From Diospyros lotus (Eukaryota; Streptophyta; Magnoliopsida; Ericales; Ebenaceae), in NCBI RefSeq assembly GCF_014633365.1, contig NC_068341.1:24038339-24102338 (forward strand): a stretch of 64,000 bases of DNA, in the 5' to 3' direction. The number at the start of each line of letters is the position of its first letter. The first letter of the stretch is position 1. Below the pieces are notes generated by a model. The model was not told the DNA's origin. It made no database searches and saw nothing but the letters and a program-made list of their open reading frames with translations. Position numbers and translations under genes: made by a program. Positions 45,457-58,445 of the stretch are shown here, one piece after another.

Positions 45457-47975
45457 TGTAATGCCTCGCTTTTCCGAGCGTTAAATAACTTAGGAATTTC
45501 GGGAATATTTTTTTTAATATAAACTATTTCCCGACAATCCCATTTTACCTTCCTAGCATACTAAACAAGAATCAATAAGCTAAGACAGGTAATCATCATA
45601 AATACGGAAGCTAAAATCGAAACATGATATGGTACAGAATCGAAATCCACTTTAATCATAAAATAAGAATCCGTACCATTACATCTTTAAATACTTAATT
45701 ACACGGAGACTCATCATCAAGCGATAACAACTAAATACCTCAAATGATACAATCTAATGATACCTCAAAAGTACATTAAACCATAACAATTATATATAAT
45801 CATCAATATAATAATATATGTTGAATCCTCACGAAGGAGCATATACCCGAGCAACTTGTTGAACCCATCGGCCACGTCATCAATCATCCCCTTATCATAG
45901 CTGCAAATCCTAATTGGAACGTTTGAATGTTCCAAAGACATAACCCGATTAGAAGATGAATCTTCTAGTGAGGGTTTAAAAACATGATACGTGAATGCAT
46001 GATGCAAATGCATGAATAATAATTTTCCCTAATGTAACTTCCCCGGCCCAGCCCGGCACGGAACCCTAGGCAGAATCTCGAACCTCTGCAGGATAAGCCT
46101 AACGTTATTCTATCAATTGCCCTTGAGGAATTGCGACTACACTTTTAGGGTGACATTCCAATCCCATGCACAAATATCAATATGATAATAATATCGTGCT
46201 ATACAAATATCACGATTTTCCATGCAATATGACAAAATAAATCATATCTTTCATAAATATCATGCATAATAAACAATCATATCATATAGGATAGGACAAC
46301 TCACCTTTAGAGATAAACTTGAATTTCTCGCAAAGCTTATATTGCCTCGATATACGTGCTCGACCTCAATTTTTGTGTCAACTCTCGAAAGTTGCACCAA
46401 TAACTTTTCCTTGAGCACATAAATCATAAAAATCATATTTAATCACTAAATATCTCAAAACCCCAATTTCTAGATATTTTCCTTCATTTTCTTCCATTTT
46501 GCCTTCTAAAAATCCAAATAAATACAATCGAGACTATTTTCTCAAATCTAATTCCATAACAATTCATAATATCCAATGAACTTCAAAGGAAAATTACTGA
46601 ACTTACCCGGATGTTGAGTTTTCATGAAAAATGAGGCTATTTGGTGAGAAAATCGAGACATCGAGATTCCCAAACCCAGATCTTTTTGCACAAACCTCGA
46701 CAAAATATTTTTCTAGGAATGTAGGAAATTTTTGCACAATTTTTGTGGCCAACGCGCTGGTCATCTTCTTCGGCGATGGTTAGCCAGAGTTTCTGGTTTC
46801 TTTGACCTCTCGAAAGCCCTCATCCATTCGATCACAATGGTCCATCTTGGGCCTCCAAATGAGCACTAGAAGACGTTCGATTTACCCGCCAAACTCTCGG
46901 ATCGGTCACCCGCTTCCTTCTCTAGTGAAGCATCGAAACACCTTCAAACCATGACGAAAATGCATCAAAGTGCACAGAAATGATCTACCACTCATGGGAA
47001 ACAAAAGCCCCATGGTTTGGAGTCCTAATTCGTTCGTTATTGCAGTCGATTTGAAACTCCCACCTCTCTCATTTTCGGCCATCAAAAAGCCTATTTATAG
47101 GCAAAATCGGGCTACCAAATGCCCTTGGCCGACTAACCCATGCCCCTTATAGCATAAACCTACTTCAGATCGACCTCAAATCACCCTCACCCAATCGCAA
47201 AAGCGAGTTGCAGGTGCACGACAGACTGACCCATTTTCAGTCGCTTTTTCTTCAACTTTCGGCCACCCTCGTGGCCTTTATCGACCCATCCCTTTACCAA
47301 AAGTGTTCCCTGACAATCCCTTGTGCAAACCTAGTGCTCCAAATGGCCGGTCAGCGTCCGCCAGTGGGTTGGTCGGATTCCCTTTGCCAAAATTTCCAAA
47401 TTTTGCACTTTTACCCCATTGATTTTGGCTTTTACCTTTTTGACCCTTTTACTTAGCCCCTACACTTTCTAATATTGCATTTAAGACCCTGAAGTCTTAA
47501 GACATCCATTTGACCCCCGAAGATTCTAAAAAAACATTGTTTTGACCTCCCTTTGGCAATTTCAGAAAAGTTCACTCAAGCCCAAATCTTTGTTTTGGCC
47601 CTAAACCCTCTCGTTTCTTCCTGAAACCACTGAATGGTTGTTCCTTATGAAAAATCGAAGCCCCCTCAAGCTTCCATTGACTTCCTAGAAGTCTCCTATA
47701 AAGATTTGATTTTGCAGCCTAAATGGGAGCTGCATTTTAGCTGTATCAAAAATCGTTCCTGATCTAATTTTTTTCGATACCATAAACCCTATCTCGGGAT
47801 GCCCGTTAATGCCACATCGTTTTTCTTTGGCATCTCGGCTCCAAGGCACTCCTTGCAGTCGATTCAATCATTCATATGGTAATAAATTACCCTTATACCC
47901 TCAATTTATCTGAAATTTCACTTTTGCCCTAAGAAATTTTCTCTTGAGTCCTTTCGAAATTCTCGGGGTATTACA
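45457..47975 (-). mobile_element. Solo LTR of the TGTAAYACC family
   Basis: On the plus strand TGTAATGCCTCGC...CGGGGTATTACA, 2,519 bp, flanked by CTCAC (45452-45456) and CTCAT (47976-47980), a target duplication with one change. It begins 23 bp after the outer LTR ends. Minus-strand TATA near 47090-47100. Confidence 0.8.
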
Positions 47976-48839
47976 CTCATCATAAGCATATATGTGTGGT
48001 TTACGAAAACACCATAAATGCTTTGATGGTTTAGGGACTTGGAGACCTAGTGAGCTTACTTTCCATAGAGAATATAAGAGATGTTGGCTAGGGTGTTGTT
48101 AGGCCTGCAAACTGAAGGATAATCGCTTAATGCTAAAAATGCCAATGTTTGGTGGATCTAGGCAACTCTATACTAGTTGTAAAACATTTTCAAAACCAAA
48201 ACAAATGCGCAACAAAAGCAAAACAAACCCTTACAAGACTCGGTATTAAACATCCATATGCATAAATAAAATAAACCAACCATCCATAGGGCATTTGAGA
48301 GATATACATTAAAGGATGATGATTATTGCTGGTTGTCCAATGCGCCTCAAACGTAAGCTTCCATCTTCCTCCAAGTTGTCCAAATCCACTCACAAACTTG
48401 TAAAATCTAGGTGACCAGCCCGCTTCCTCAAATGTGGAGGACTTAGTCCGTTCATGCCTGAGCTACCTCGGAACCCTTCATTGGACTCGTGCTAAGACTA
48501 TCTCAGTGAAGGTGAATGGAAGCTATGATGATGGTTCTTTTCGATTTTCTCTTGGTTGTCACACAACCTTGGATCAACAACATAGAATAGAGCGAGATAG
48601 AGGAGTGATCGGTCAAGCTTTTAGAGAAAGAAAGAGATAAAGATTGAACTAGAAAATCAGAGGAAGAAGGAAGCAGAAAGAAGTAAGAGAGAAAATGTTG
48701 TGGGTTTCAAAAACCTCTCGGCTAAATTGCTTTGTGCATTCATTCTCTTATTCTACACTATTCTTCTAACTTTTTAAATTTCTCCTCATCTTTTCAAAAC
48801 TCCTTCCAACATCAGAAACTCTTTTTTGATTGAGAGTTC
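47976..48839. other. Decayed repeat sequence without supported gene
   Basis: 47981-48150 resembles part of the plus-orientation LTR family; the rest is unassigned. Open frames are short with no recognisable domain. Confidence 0.3.
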
Positions 48840-49080
48840 CTTGGCCAAGGGTTTTACAACCACAACCAACTAAGACCACATGAGATGTGCAGTGAACATC
48901 TGTCTCCAAAAACCATTGCATAGAGACCACACAGAGAGCATCCCTACCTCTCACACTTGATGGTCTTGCTCAACGGTAAATCTCTAATACTAGCGTACAA
49001 GACAACTCTGTCACTTTCAGTCATACGATTAGATACATAATCTATAACCAGTAACATATCATTAATCCACATAACCGTGT
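48840..49080 (-). repeat. Dispersed repeat, left part (split by solo LTR)
   Basis: Matches 59240-59540 with moderate divergence (shared phrases GGTAAATCTCTAATACTAG / GACAAATCTCTAACACTAG). It continues at 51802. Probably part of another LTR family. Confidence 0.45.
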
Positions 49081-49566
49081 TTTAAATTGGTACAATTCTG
49101 GGATAATAAATTTTTTCTTTCAAAACTAGTGTTAAACCATATCATTTCTCATATCAATCCCAAAATTTCCAGACATCTATCTTGAAAGAGAATAAACTTC
49201 AAATATGGAAGATAGAATTGAACCTTAACTTTAATATTATCCATAAATATGGTTATACATCATCATTCCTCAAACGTTAATCATAAATCAGATCTTACAT
49301 CATAGACTTTCAAAACGTCCAAAGTTTAAAGTAGCAAAACTTAAATACATGGGCTACATAATGTACATTCAATTCATCATGCATTTGGAAAGTGCCGTTT
49401 CATTCCTCATTCATCCTCGTTTTTGTTACAATCTCCATCTAAAATGTTTGAATATTCCAAGGGCAAAGCCCAAGTTAGATGATGAATTATCCAAGTAAGG
49501 GTACCAAACATATTTTCGTGCATGGATGCAATATGCAAAATGTCCTCATTTCCTTTCATTTGAACC

Positions 49567-49745
49567 TATCGCATCTTATGCTACCCCCTATTGCTACAAC
49601 TTCCTATCCTTGTCGAGGTCAATGGGTGCAGTGGTGTAAATCCGCATTCTCGTTTGAGCTGACTGCACCTTAATGCTACCCCCCATTGCTACGGCTTCCT
49701 ATCCATGCCGAGGTTAATAGGTGCAGCAGTGTCAGCCCGCACTCA
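49567..49745 (-). repeat. Two tandem units of about 97 bp
   Basis: Both units contain TGCTACCCCC(T/C)ATTGCTAC, CTTCCTATCC and GGTGCAG. Not seen in the other family members, so it arose in this LTR's lineage. Confidence 0.7.
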
Positions 49746-50221
49746 TATGTGATGCATGATCAATAATTTCATCGTGAATATATGCACATTTCATCATAAC
49801 GTGTAAATGCAATCTACATGATGCATAGCATATCAAGGCATGTCAACATGATAAAATCGAGTTTTGGGTGGAATCACTTACAAACCAAACATTTTTTCGT
49901 AAAACTAAATCCAGTTGAGAAGTACCACTTACCTTAAACATATCTTAAAACATCTTGATTCTCGTGCCAGACTTCTAATGAACTCAATTCGGAATCTCAA
50001 TATACCTTGGCCATCATATTCATTCAAGAATATTAATATTCTATTTTCTCCTAATTTCCTCATAATTTTCCTCCATTTCTTTCTATTTTTCCTCAATAAA
50101 TCCAAACTAAATATTTTTCAAATATTTCTCTATAACGATTCATAAAATAACTTTCCTAGTTTTCTAGAACTTTCTAGGAAATTTTACTCACCTTAACTTA
50201 GCCTCTCAGGCTTCCTCGGTA

Positions 50222-50346
50222 TGCACGACATGCCTTAATTTTCATGCACAATCTTGATTCCCGAGCTCAGCCTCGATTTTCCTACACCCACCTCAATTCT
50301 CGTGCACTACCTTGATTTTCGTGCCCCACCATGATTTTCGTGCCTG
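50222..50346 (-). repeat. 24-bp minisatellite in the LTR
   Basis: About six units of CACCT(C/T)GATTTTCGTGC type; homologous to 43295-43445. Confidence 0.7.
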
Positions 50347-51801
50347 AACAATTTTCTGGCTCCGGGTATACTCCTCAAGCTCCAAATTAATTACTAGAAT
50401 TTTCTAGCATTTTTCGGAAGTTTCTTCCTATTTTTTCCCCTATTTTCTTCCATTTCCTTATATTTTCCTTTCCATTTTTCTTTTTCTTCTTTTTTCTTCT
50501 TTTTCTTCTTCCTTGTGCCTCCCTTCTTCTTTGCAATGCACGACAGCCTCGTGGCCACTCCACTTGGCCTTTGCCGCACCCAACCGCCACCATGGCCAGC
50601 ACCGCTGTCGCCGGTCGCCCCAGCTCCACTACGCACAACCGCCTCCATCCCAGCCTCTTGCGCACAACAACAACGCTATTACCCGATCACCTTTCGCCAC
50701 GGCCATGGCCATTGCTGCCTCTGGCTGCGTCCACACCGCTAGTTGCTCTTCGCTGCCACCACTAGTCTTGCTAGCCACCTCCACAGCCACCATCAACCTC
50801 CTTCACACTCCTCAGAACCATTGCTACTACTCTGTTCACTGACTAGCCCACTATTGAGCTGCTATGGTTGCTTGGAGCTTGCGGCTATGGCTGCTTACTG
50901 TTGCAACGATCACCATCGCTTCAAGCCACCATCATTGGTTGTCGCTGCCGCAACCAATAATCAGCTCCCTTCCTAAATCTCTCTTCTCTCTTCTCACAAG
51001 ATCAGCCCACACTCTCGGCCATTCTCCCTGTAACTCTCTGATCTTTCCTTTCTTCAATCTTTCCTTCTATATACATAGGCGAAGCACCCCTCGATAGCCT
51101 TGGCCACCATTCCATCTCCCTCTCGATAACCTCTGCCCAATGCTCTCAATTGGAGAACCAATTCCATCGTGCTTCACAAATTTCTCAGACCAAAATCTCA
51201 ATTGAAAAACCAACCCAGAATTGCTCCCTACGCTTCACGCGCATGCTTAAACATATATATATATATAATATATCACACATTTAATCCCTATAAATCATCC
51301 TTATATCACTCGGGAATTTCTTTAATTACAATTACACCCTTTAACGTCCAATTAATTTGGATCACGATGCTTGAAATCCATAATTAATATATATGAATTT
51401 ACTCGATAAGGACAATTTTGCCCAGTCTCCTCACCGGTCACTTGATTCATCCCGAAACCATTTCAGGGTTAATCCTTTTAAAAAACTGTAGCCCCTTTAG
51501 GGTTTCGTTGACTTTCTGAAAGTCCTTTACAATCATTCAATTTTTCAGCTCAAATTATAGTTGTAATTTAGCTGTACCAAAAATCATCTCGATTCTAATT
51601 TCTACCATAAATCCTATCTCAGAACGCTCATCGAGACCATTTCATTTTCCATATATATTTACACTCCTGGGCATTCCCTGCAATCAATTTGGTACTGATA
51701 GCTGTAAGAAATTATACTTAAGCCCATAATCTTTTGATAATTTCACCTATGGCCCAAGTTAAAATTCATCTTGAGCCCTTTAGAAAATTTGGGATATTAC
51801 A

Positions 51802-52503
51802 TGTGATCTATTGTAGGCATCACATTTAGGAGATGTTCATCTAACACTTACCCACATGTCAACTATCTACATCTCATGTAATATGGCATGTGACTAGCCA
51901 TCCATTACCATTAATATTTGATGTTAATCAATGGTAGTGGCCCATGTGCCAGTCCATGATCGATAATCATATTCCCCTTATGATAAATCTGAGAATCAAG
52001 AATACCTTTAAGAAACCCTAAAAAAAGAGGAGAGTATAAATAAAAATATGACTTTTTATTAATTTACAAGATTACGTTATTAGTTTCATTCACATACATT
52101 TGATGACATGTAAATTGAGCATTAGGGCACTAACACTAGCACAAACCAACCCTCTCATCTCACTTTTTTGACCGAGAAGCAAGATGATGAAGGTGAAGAG
52201 GGAGGAGAGGGAGAAGAGGATTCCCCAAGGTCATCATTATAGACTTTCACCAGCCCACAGGAGCTACCCTCTTTAAAGGGTAGACCTTCAACGCTATTGA
52301 GATTTATTTTGTTCGATATTTCTTCTGTCTAACTTTTTTTTAAAGAAAATCTTTTTTCTAACTTATTCCTTCTTGTTCTGCAGGAATGGACCTTTTTGGG
52401 AAATAAACTGGTGATGGTGCAAAAAGGACACCCAAAGTTTTGGAAGAGATGGCAACCCTACTCGCCTAGGGGGTAGCTATTGGTAGGTGCTCACTGATAT
52501 AAT
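51802..52503 (-). repeat. Dispersed repeat, right part, and short unassigned flank
   Basis: 51802-52140 matches 59555-59800 (ATGTTCATCTAACACTTACCCACATGTC and ATTCCCC-TATGA-AAAT phrases in part). 52141-52503 is unassigned; a short acidic GAA/GAG-rich stretch at 52170-52220 is not a convincing gene. Confidence 0.45.
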
Positions 52504-52754
52504 TGTATAGCAATGGCACCAATACTCAAGAGGGGGGGTGAATAGGTTATTTAAAAATTTGATTGAAGTTTGAAAATCTTCTTGATGAAAAATGTGATTT
52601 TAATGCTTGTAAGAGAGTTGTTTGGAGTTATAAACAAAACAAGAATAAAAACAAGAATGACACAAGCGATATATACTAGTTCGGCTTAAACCAAACCTAA
52701 TCCACTATCTTAACTCCTCATTAAGGATTTTTCAAGCAATCCACTTTAATCCTC

Positions 52755-52940
52755 CTATCACATCAGATAGGCCCTCTAGCAACAAACTAGGAAACTACAA
52801 ACCTTTGTTTAAAACAAACAAGCCCTCTAGCAATAAGCTAAGTAATATAAACTTATTGTTTAAACAAGCAAGCCCTCTTGCTACAAGCTAGGTATCAAAA
52901 TCTTCCTACAAGCAATGTAAGCCCTTTAGCAAAACAAGGT
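52755..52940 (-). repeat. Tandem repeat in second-family LTR
   Basis: About four imperfect units of 45-60 bp, each with AAGCCCTCTAGCAA-type sequence. The sister LTR at 60947-63074 has a different tandem repeat in the same position. Confidence 0.65.
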
Positions 52941-53705
52941 AAGAAAATATAAAATGATACAAGATAAGAGAGGATCTAAGAGACAATACTCTTAGTTACA
53001 AATTCTCTCAAAAAATAGAGAGAAGGCTTGAAAATGAATTTTACAAAATGAATGTAAAGCTGTGGAGAGAAAATAAATGTAATAATGAAGCACAAACTTG
53101 AAGAGCACTTGAGAGCTTGTAATAATATCACTTAGTTAGCTTGAATCATCCATTTTTCCTTTATTTATAGTGCATCTCAAGCCGATTCAAAAATATAGCT
53201 ATTGGTAGTGGGAATAGCACTTTGGGTGAGTGCTCAAACTAGCTGTTGGAGGTTCCTGCGAAAGAATTGGTTGATAGATGAAGAGAATCGATTGACAGAT
53301 TAACTCAAGTTTAAAAAATAGTCGATAGTTTTATGAAAATGGTTGGTTGACAGATGGAAACAAAACGGTCGATAGATTGAGAGCATTAGTCGACAGATGC
53401 AAAGAAACTTGGAATCAGTTTTATTATATATAAGTTTCTACGCATAAGTAAATAAAAGGGTTTCCAACTAGAGTGGTTCCTTGTGTGCACATAGGTGCTT
53501 AGGTGTGCTGGTGGCGTGGGTTCAAGTCATGGAGGCAGCAAGGCTAGTTTTTACTTTTACGAGCTCTTTTGAAAAGATTTTTTGGTACAACATTTTTAGT
53601 CAAACAAAAACATGTTATTTCAAATGCCATCAATTTTTTTTTTCACAAGATTAGATTGCTGAAACTAATTTTCATTCAATATTTTTTAATCAATTAAAAA
53701 CATAA

Positions 53706-54932
53706 GGTGGTGTTCTCTTTGTGTTTCAGTTTTGTGTTTTGAGTTTTGTATTTTGAGTGTCTATTTTGAGATTTTTAAAAATGTGTTCTTTTTGTTATTC
53801 TGAAAAACTGTTCTTAAAACAAAAAACTAGAAAACGCCTTTACTTTGTAATTTTGAGGAAATTTATTTTATAATTTTTTATTTAATAAATTTAATTTAAA
53901 ATTATAAATACTTATTAATAAATTATAAATTTAATTTAAAAAATTAAATATAATACAAGAAATAACTAATAATCTAACCTTATATAATACATTAAAATTA
54001 TAAAATATTTTCTAAAATTATTTTTGATTTAACTCAACTATTAATTTCATGATAAATTTATTTTTACTTACAAATTAAAATTTCACATTAATTTTGAGAT
54101 TTAAATTATCTATAACATAAATATTTAAAAAAATTTATAAATCATAAAATAGTAAAATATTAATTTATCTAAAATTTTAAAAATATAATTGAAAAACAAT
54201 TAAAGGAAAAATCATTTGGGCGTGGAGAGATGCGGTAGCAGACGGAAGAAAGGGCAGAAGAAATAAGCAAGAAATGGCAGAAATGGAGGACGAAGAGACG
54301 ACCAACAATGGCGGATCTGGGCATGGCGAGCGTAGATGACTGATCTAGAAGAGAGAACGGCAAGGTGCGGTGGATCTGGAAGAGATAACAGCTTAGACGA
54401 ACGACGTGCGGCGCGCAGCGATGGACAGCGTAGGCGGCGGTGTTGGCGGTGGCAGGTGTTGCGATGACTAACAAGGAAGAGGAGTCTGGAAGGGAGGGTG
54501 ACACTGGTGAAGAAGATGGCGGGAGGGCAGGCATAGGCGAACGACTTGCAGCGGTGGCGATGATGGTGGTAGGCACTGTGATGGACAAGAAGAAAGAAGA
54601 GTATGGAAGGGATGAGGACAGTAACGGAGAAGATGGCAGGGGGTGAGTTGCGGACCTTGTGGTGTTTGGCCGAGTCTTGAGAGAGAGATCAGAGAGAAGA
54701 GAGGAGAGAGAGAGATGCAAGATTGGGTGGGGGGCTGGGGGCGTGTTTTGGGTTTTTGAATGTGTTTTCACTGAAAACACCCAAAACAACAAATGTTGTT
54801 TTGGGTTTCCTTTACAAATTTTTTCATTGTTTTCGAAAATGTTTTTTTAAAAATAACAAAGAGAACGTGTTTTCAGTGTTTTGAAAAACTGAAAACTCAA
54901 AACGGGTTGAAAACAACAAAGAGATCAAGCCC
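53706..54932. mobile_element. Non-autonomous PIF/Harbinger-like DNA element
   Basis: Left end GGTGGTGTTCTCTTTGTGTT and right end, reverse-complemented, GGGCTTGATCTCTTTGTTGT form imperfect terminal inverted repeats; more inverted similarity (GTTTTGAGTTTT, CAGTTTT) follows. A TAA target duplication lies at 53703-53705 and 54933-54935. TAA/TTA trinucleotide duplications with GG-starting termini fit PIF/Harbinger. No transposase. The 207-residue frame at 54169-54792 is Ser/Pro/Leu low complexity on the complement of a GA-rich stretch and is not convincing. Confidence 0.55.
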
Positions 54933-55465
54933 TAATATTTTAAATGCCATTAAGAAATTTATCACAAAATATTTTGGCATTGAATTTAATTTTCATTCAA
55001 CAATTTTGATCAAATAGAAATATAATATTTCAAATGTCATTAAGAAATTTATAACAAGATTTTTAACATTCAATTGTATAATAGAATTAATTTTTATTTT
55101 GCTACTTAATATAACATATCAAAGTAATTAGAGCACCAAGTCAATAAACATCACTAAAATAATCTCATTATCAAAATGCAATTAATTTTCATCATCAAAA
55201 CTATATCAAAAGCAAAAACATCAATCTATTAAGAACATACACTAATTTGTATATTCAAAACTAATTTGTAAAAATCATTTAGGAGATTCTTTTAAATCTT
55301 AATACTTATTTTGGCAAATCCCCATATGTATAAGAATGTAATTCATTTGGTTTTCATTTTAACAAAGTAGTACTTGATATTGAAATTGATTTTTGTTGAA
55401 AAATCATATACTTGAGTTAAGATATAAAACTTTGTTGTTTTTCATCATTTAAACCACACAACACA

Positions 55466-55562
55466 ATAGTAAAATATCACTCACCATCTTCCTGCATCTC
55501 GAGCCCGAAGGAAAAAATGCACATCTTCCTCAAGGACTGGCACAACTTCCCATAAGTGCTAG
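55466..55562. other. Short unassigned flank
   Basis: Begins with the ATAGT target copy of the preceding LTR; nothing else recognised. Confidence 0.3.
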
Positions 55563-56977
55563 TGATCGCGCTAAAATCTACCACAAGTATATGGGTAGAA
55601 CAAGTAATATAGTAGTGAGTAAGAATATTGTTCTCACGAGAAAAGATTTCAAACTCCAAATTTTTAAACTTTCTATATTATTTAGACAATCAGAAATTAT
55701 TGGTTTAATAAAGAATAGAAAAAAATTAATTAAAAAATAAATAAAGTAATTAACTTAATAAAATAAAATTGATTTAGGAGGCAATTTGAACCAAAGAAAT
55801 TAATAGATTTTAATAACTAAGGAACATGTATGAACCTAGCTATGCAATGAAAATCATAGATTTTTATGTAAATGAATTGGTCAATTGAGTATTCCTTACC
55901 CTATCTCTAGGTTATAACGACTCTATTTTATTTACTAACTTCCTATATTTATATGAAAGTTTAATTAAATAAAAATGCATTATAATTTAGAAAATTCCTA
56001 GCTTATCGCTAAAAGCCACATAAAGAAATCGAATTCTATTTCTAGTCAATTTTACTTTATGGTGTATGGCACCTATGATGCAATCCCTAATCTATCTCCT
56101 CTCGTTCTCAAGATTAGACATCAAATCATGTAAATAATGATTAATTATTCACAAACATTAAATTCAATACTATACAATTCAATATAATCCAATTTATTCA
56201 ATCACATAAAATTATAAAAAAATGCACTATCATAGTTTTGGCCAATATATGGCATCTTAGTTTAATAAATTAGTTCATGATAAAATTAATTAAAATCTAA
56301 AATAACAGTGGAAGCATAAAAGAATAAATTGAACGAGAAAAAAGAAGAATAGGAAGCTCCTTCGTCCAGATGTGAAACAAATCTGGATGCCGAATATGAA
56401 CAGCAACTACTTGGCCTTGTGTACTCTGCCTTGCGCCTGCTTTTGCAATTTCGTCCTCCTGTGCGCGACCTTGTAATTCTCCAATCTCTGCTTATTTCTT
56501 AATCCTTCAATCGCTGCTTATTTATTAATATTGGCATATATATAGCATGCGCAACACCCTAGGCTTCAAATTTCTCGTGGTCCCTTCAGTTGAACTTCCT
56601 TGATTAAAACATTATATTTGGGCCTCCAATTTCAATTCCAATTTGGACTTAACGGTTCACTCCACTTTATTTAATAAAATAATATATAATATATATAAAT
56701 AATAATATTTATTATTTAATATACTATTAATTATATTAACTTTAATTATACTATAATATTAATTATTTATAATATTTATTTATTATTATTATTTTATTTT
56801 ATTTTACTTTTTTAACCCAAACACCAAGTAGTATTCTTATAAAATAACAAAAAATACTAGAAATTAAATACATGTAAAGGAAACTCAAAATACTAGACAA
56901 TTTTAGGTAAAACACATAAAAAATCCTAAAAACACTACTCAATTATAACCAATAAATATGAATAAATTCCCACATCA
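55563..56977 (-). mobile_element. Athila/Tat-type LTR (probable solo or isolated LTR)
   Basis: On the minus strand TGATGTGGGAATTTATTC...TTTTAGCGCGATCA, 1,415 bp, TG...CA. The end phrase (GTGGTAGATTTTAGCGCGATCA in part) and the 'ACTCACTAC...' phrase before it are typical of the end of Athila/Tat LTRs. A minus-strand TATATATAG lies near 56530-56540. Flanking pentamers (GCTAG, ACCAG) match only partly. Confidence 0.5.
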
Positions 56978-58445
56978 ACCAGCACCTTAGAAATACTGAA
57001 GTAGACACCTCAACAGAAACTCATGGTGCTGAACCTTCTGCTCCCCTACCAAAGATTCCTACATCAAGCTCACTGGCTTCTGAGAGCACAAACACATGCC
57101 CTTTTCGCTTCCCCAATTCCCATGAGGGGTAGGGTTCTTTATCTTAATTTGCTAAGGACCTTCACTGGATTGAAGAAGAGTGTCGCCATCCCGTGATCCC
57201 CCATCATAAGGATTAGAGGAGGCTAGAGGAAGAAAGGTCCCTGATTAGCCATCCTATTTTTTCAGCCATCGACGAGCCCTCATTGACCCCGGTACAACTT
57301 CCTAGGTGGTATGGTGCCTCACAGTAGGGACTTTTCATATTACCCAGGGGTGGTTGATACGGACTTGATGATCGATCCTAGAGTCGGTGTTCGTCTCATT
57401 TGTGCTTTTATATTACAGCAGGATGAGCATCGATACCTTTAGAATTTTCCTCGAACTATGGATGATCCTGAGTGAAGATTAGTTAAGGTAAGTTAATTTT
57501 CTTACATTCATGTGCCTCCTTGAGGTGTATTCCCTCCTTCTTATTACTTATTTGATTCTATCCAGGCTATTTAAGGAGTGGTGTTATCCAATGCTCTAGG
57601 GAGGGACTGCAATGACCACATGGAGAGTGAGATGGCAGAGCTAAGAGAATGTAAAACAAAGTGGGACGAGGAGCGTCGGGATCTCAGATCTCGGCTCAAG
57701 CGAAAAGACACCAAGATTAAGGGGTTACATGCCCAATTATTGAAAGCTCAAGCTGGCACATCCTGCCTGCAAGGGGAGATCCAAGACTTTCACAAGGCCT
57801 AGCTGGCCTGGGAAAAGAAGTTTAGTGACCTTGTAGTCGACACATGAAAGCCTCTTGTAAGAGCATTCACTGTTAGTAGCTAAATTGGCTGAAAGCTAAA
57901 AATAGTCTCATACTCTTAGGGCTTGGCGATTGGAGGAGGAAGTTGCTAGTCATTCCGAGGTAAGAAAAAATACCATATGTAGAGGGATTACTAAGAAAGG
58001 AAAGGTCGCTACACATTAAGGTACACTAACTATGGCTTTTACCTTACTCACTCTTATTTGGACGTGCAACGCCCAGGGGAGACATTCCCAAAGTTAGTCC
58101 TCACCTCCGAGGTGGAGGATTTTAACACTTCTGACTAGAGTAAGTATGATCCGAATCCCACAAGCCCCACTACTTATCTCTAATCTCGCTTTGTGGATGA
58201 TCTGGATAGCTTGTCAGGCTCATGGGAGCCATACCCCTTTGACCCTAAGGGTCATAAGATGATAGACACCCTTCTAGACTTTAGGGTCATAAGATGATAG
58301 ACACCTTTCTAGACTTTGGGGTTATTAGAGAGGCACCTCTTCATAACGCTTCCCCCACCATTGAGCAAGAAATGGGTGAGATCCTGGATGTTCCTACCAA
58401 TGTTACTTCTCAAACTTTTGGCACCACTAGGGGGCCATTAGCCTA
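56978..58445 (+). pseudogene. Remnant of a gypsy-type transposon protein with coiled coil
   Basis: Frames on the plus strand are broken by many stops. The best piece, 57578-57802, encodes 74 residues with heptad-like charged sequence (MAELRECKTKWDEERRDLRS and on), a coiled coil of the kind found C-terminal to PF04195 domains in plant gypsy-type transposon proteins. 58240-58320 contains an imperfect 43-bp direct duplication (GGGTCATAAGATGATAGACACC). Probably the counterpart of the N-terminal fragment at 4501-4938, though from another copy. Confidence 0.4.

Larger units (their letters stand above)
49081..51801 (-). mobile_element. Divergent solo LTR of the TGTAAYACC family
   Basis: The right end is clear (TTTGGGATATTACA at 51801), followed by dispersed-repeat sequence that resumes from 49080. 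Contains the family landmarks: a 'GTTTGAATATTCCAAGGGCAA' phrase, the minisatellite, a GC-rich block and a closing pyrimidine-rich part. The left end is placed by where the interrupted repeat stops and is approximate; target duplication not certain. Confidence 0.55.
52504..55465 (-). mobile_element. LTR of a second family (TGT...ACA with G7 run), carrying an inserted DNA element
   Basis: TGTATAGCAATGG...CCACACAACACA, flanked by ATAAT (52499-52503) and ATAGT (55466-55470), a 4/5 target duplication. Shares with 60947-63074 the CTCAAGAGGGGGGGTGAAT block near its start, a '-GTTCGGC-' block followed by PPT-like repeats, and the closing 'TACTTGATATTGAAATTGAT' block. The TATA box reads on the minus strand (about 53170). 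Contains a 1,227-bp insertion at 53706-54932; own length about 1.73 kb. Probably Ty1/copia, lineage uncertain. Confidence 0.65.

Noticed and set aside
54169..54792. 207-residue ORF inside the PIF/Harbinger-like element
   Set aside because: Ser/Pro/Leu low complexity from the complement of GA-rich sequence, no homology recognised.
57578..57802. Independent small coiled-coil gene
   Set aside because: Flanking frames are broken but similar in style to gypsy-type transposon proteins, so taken as a pseudogene piece.
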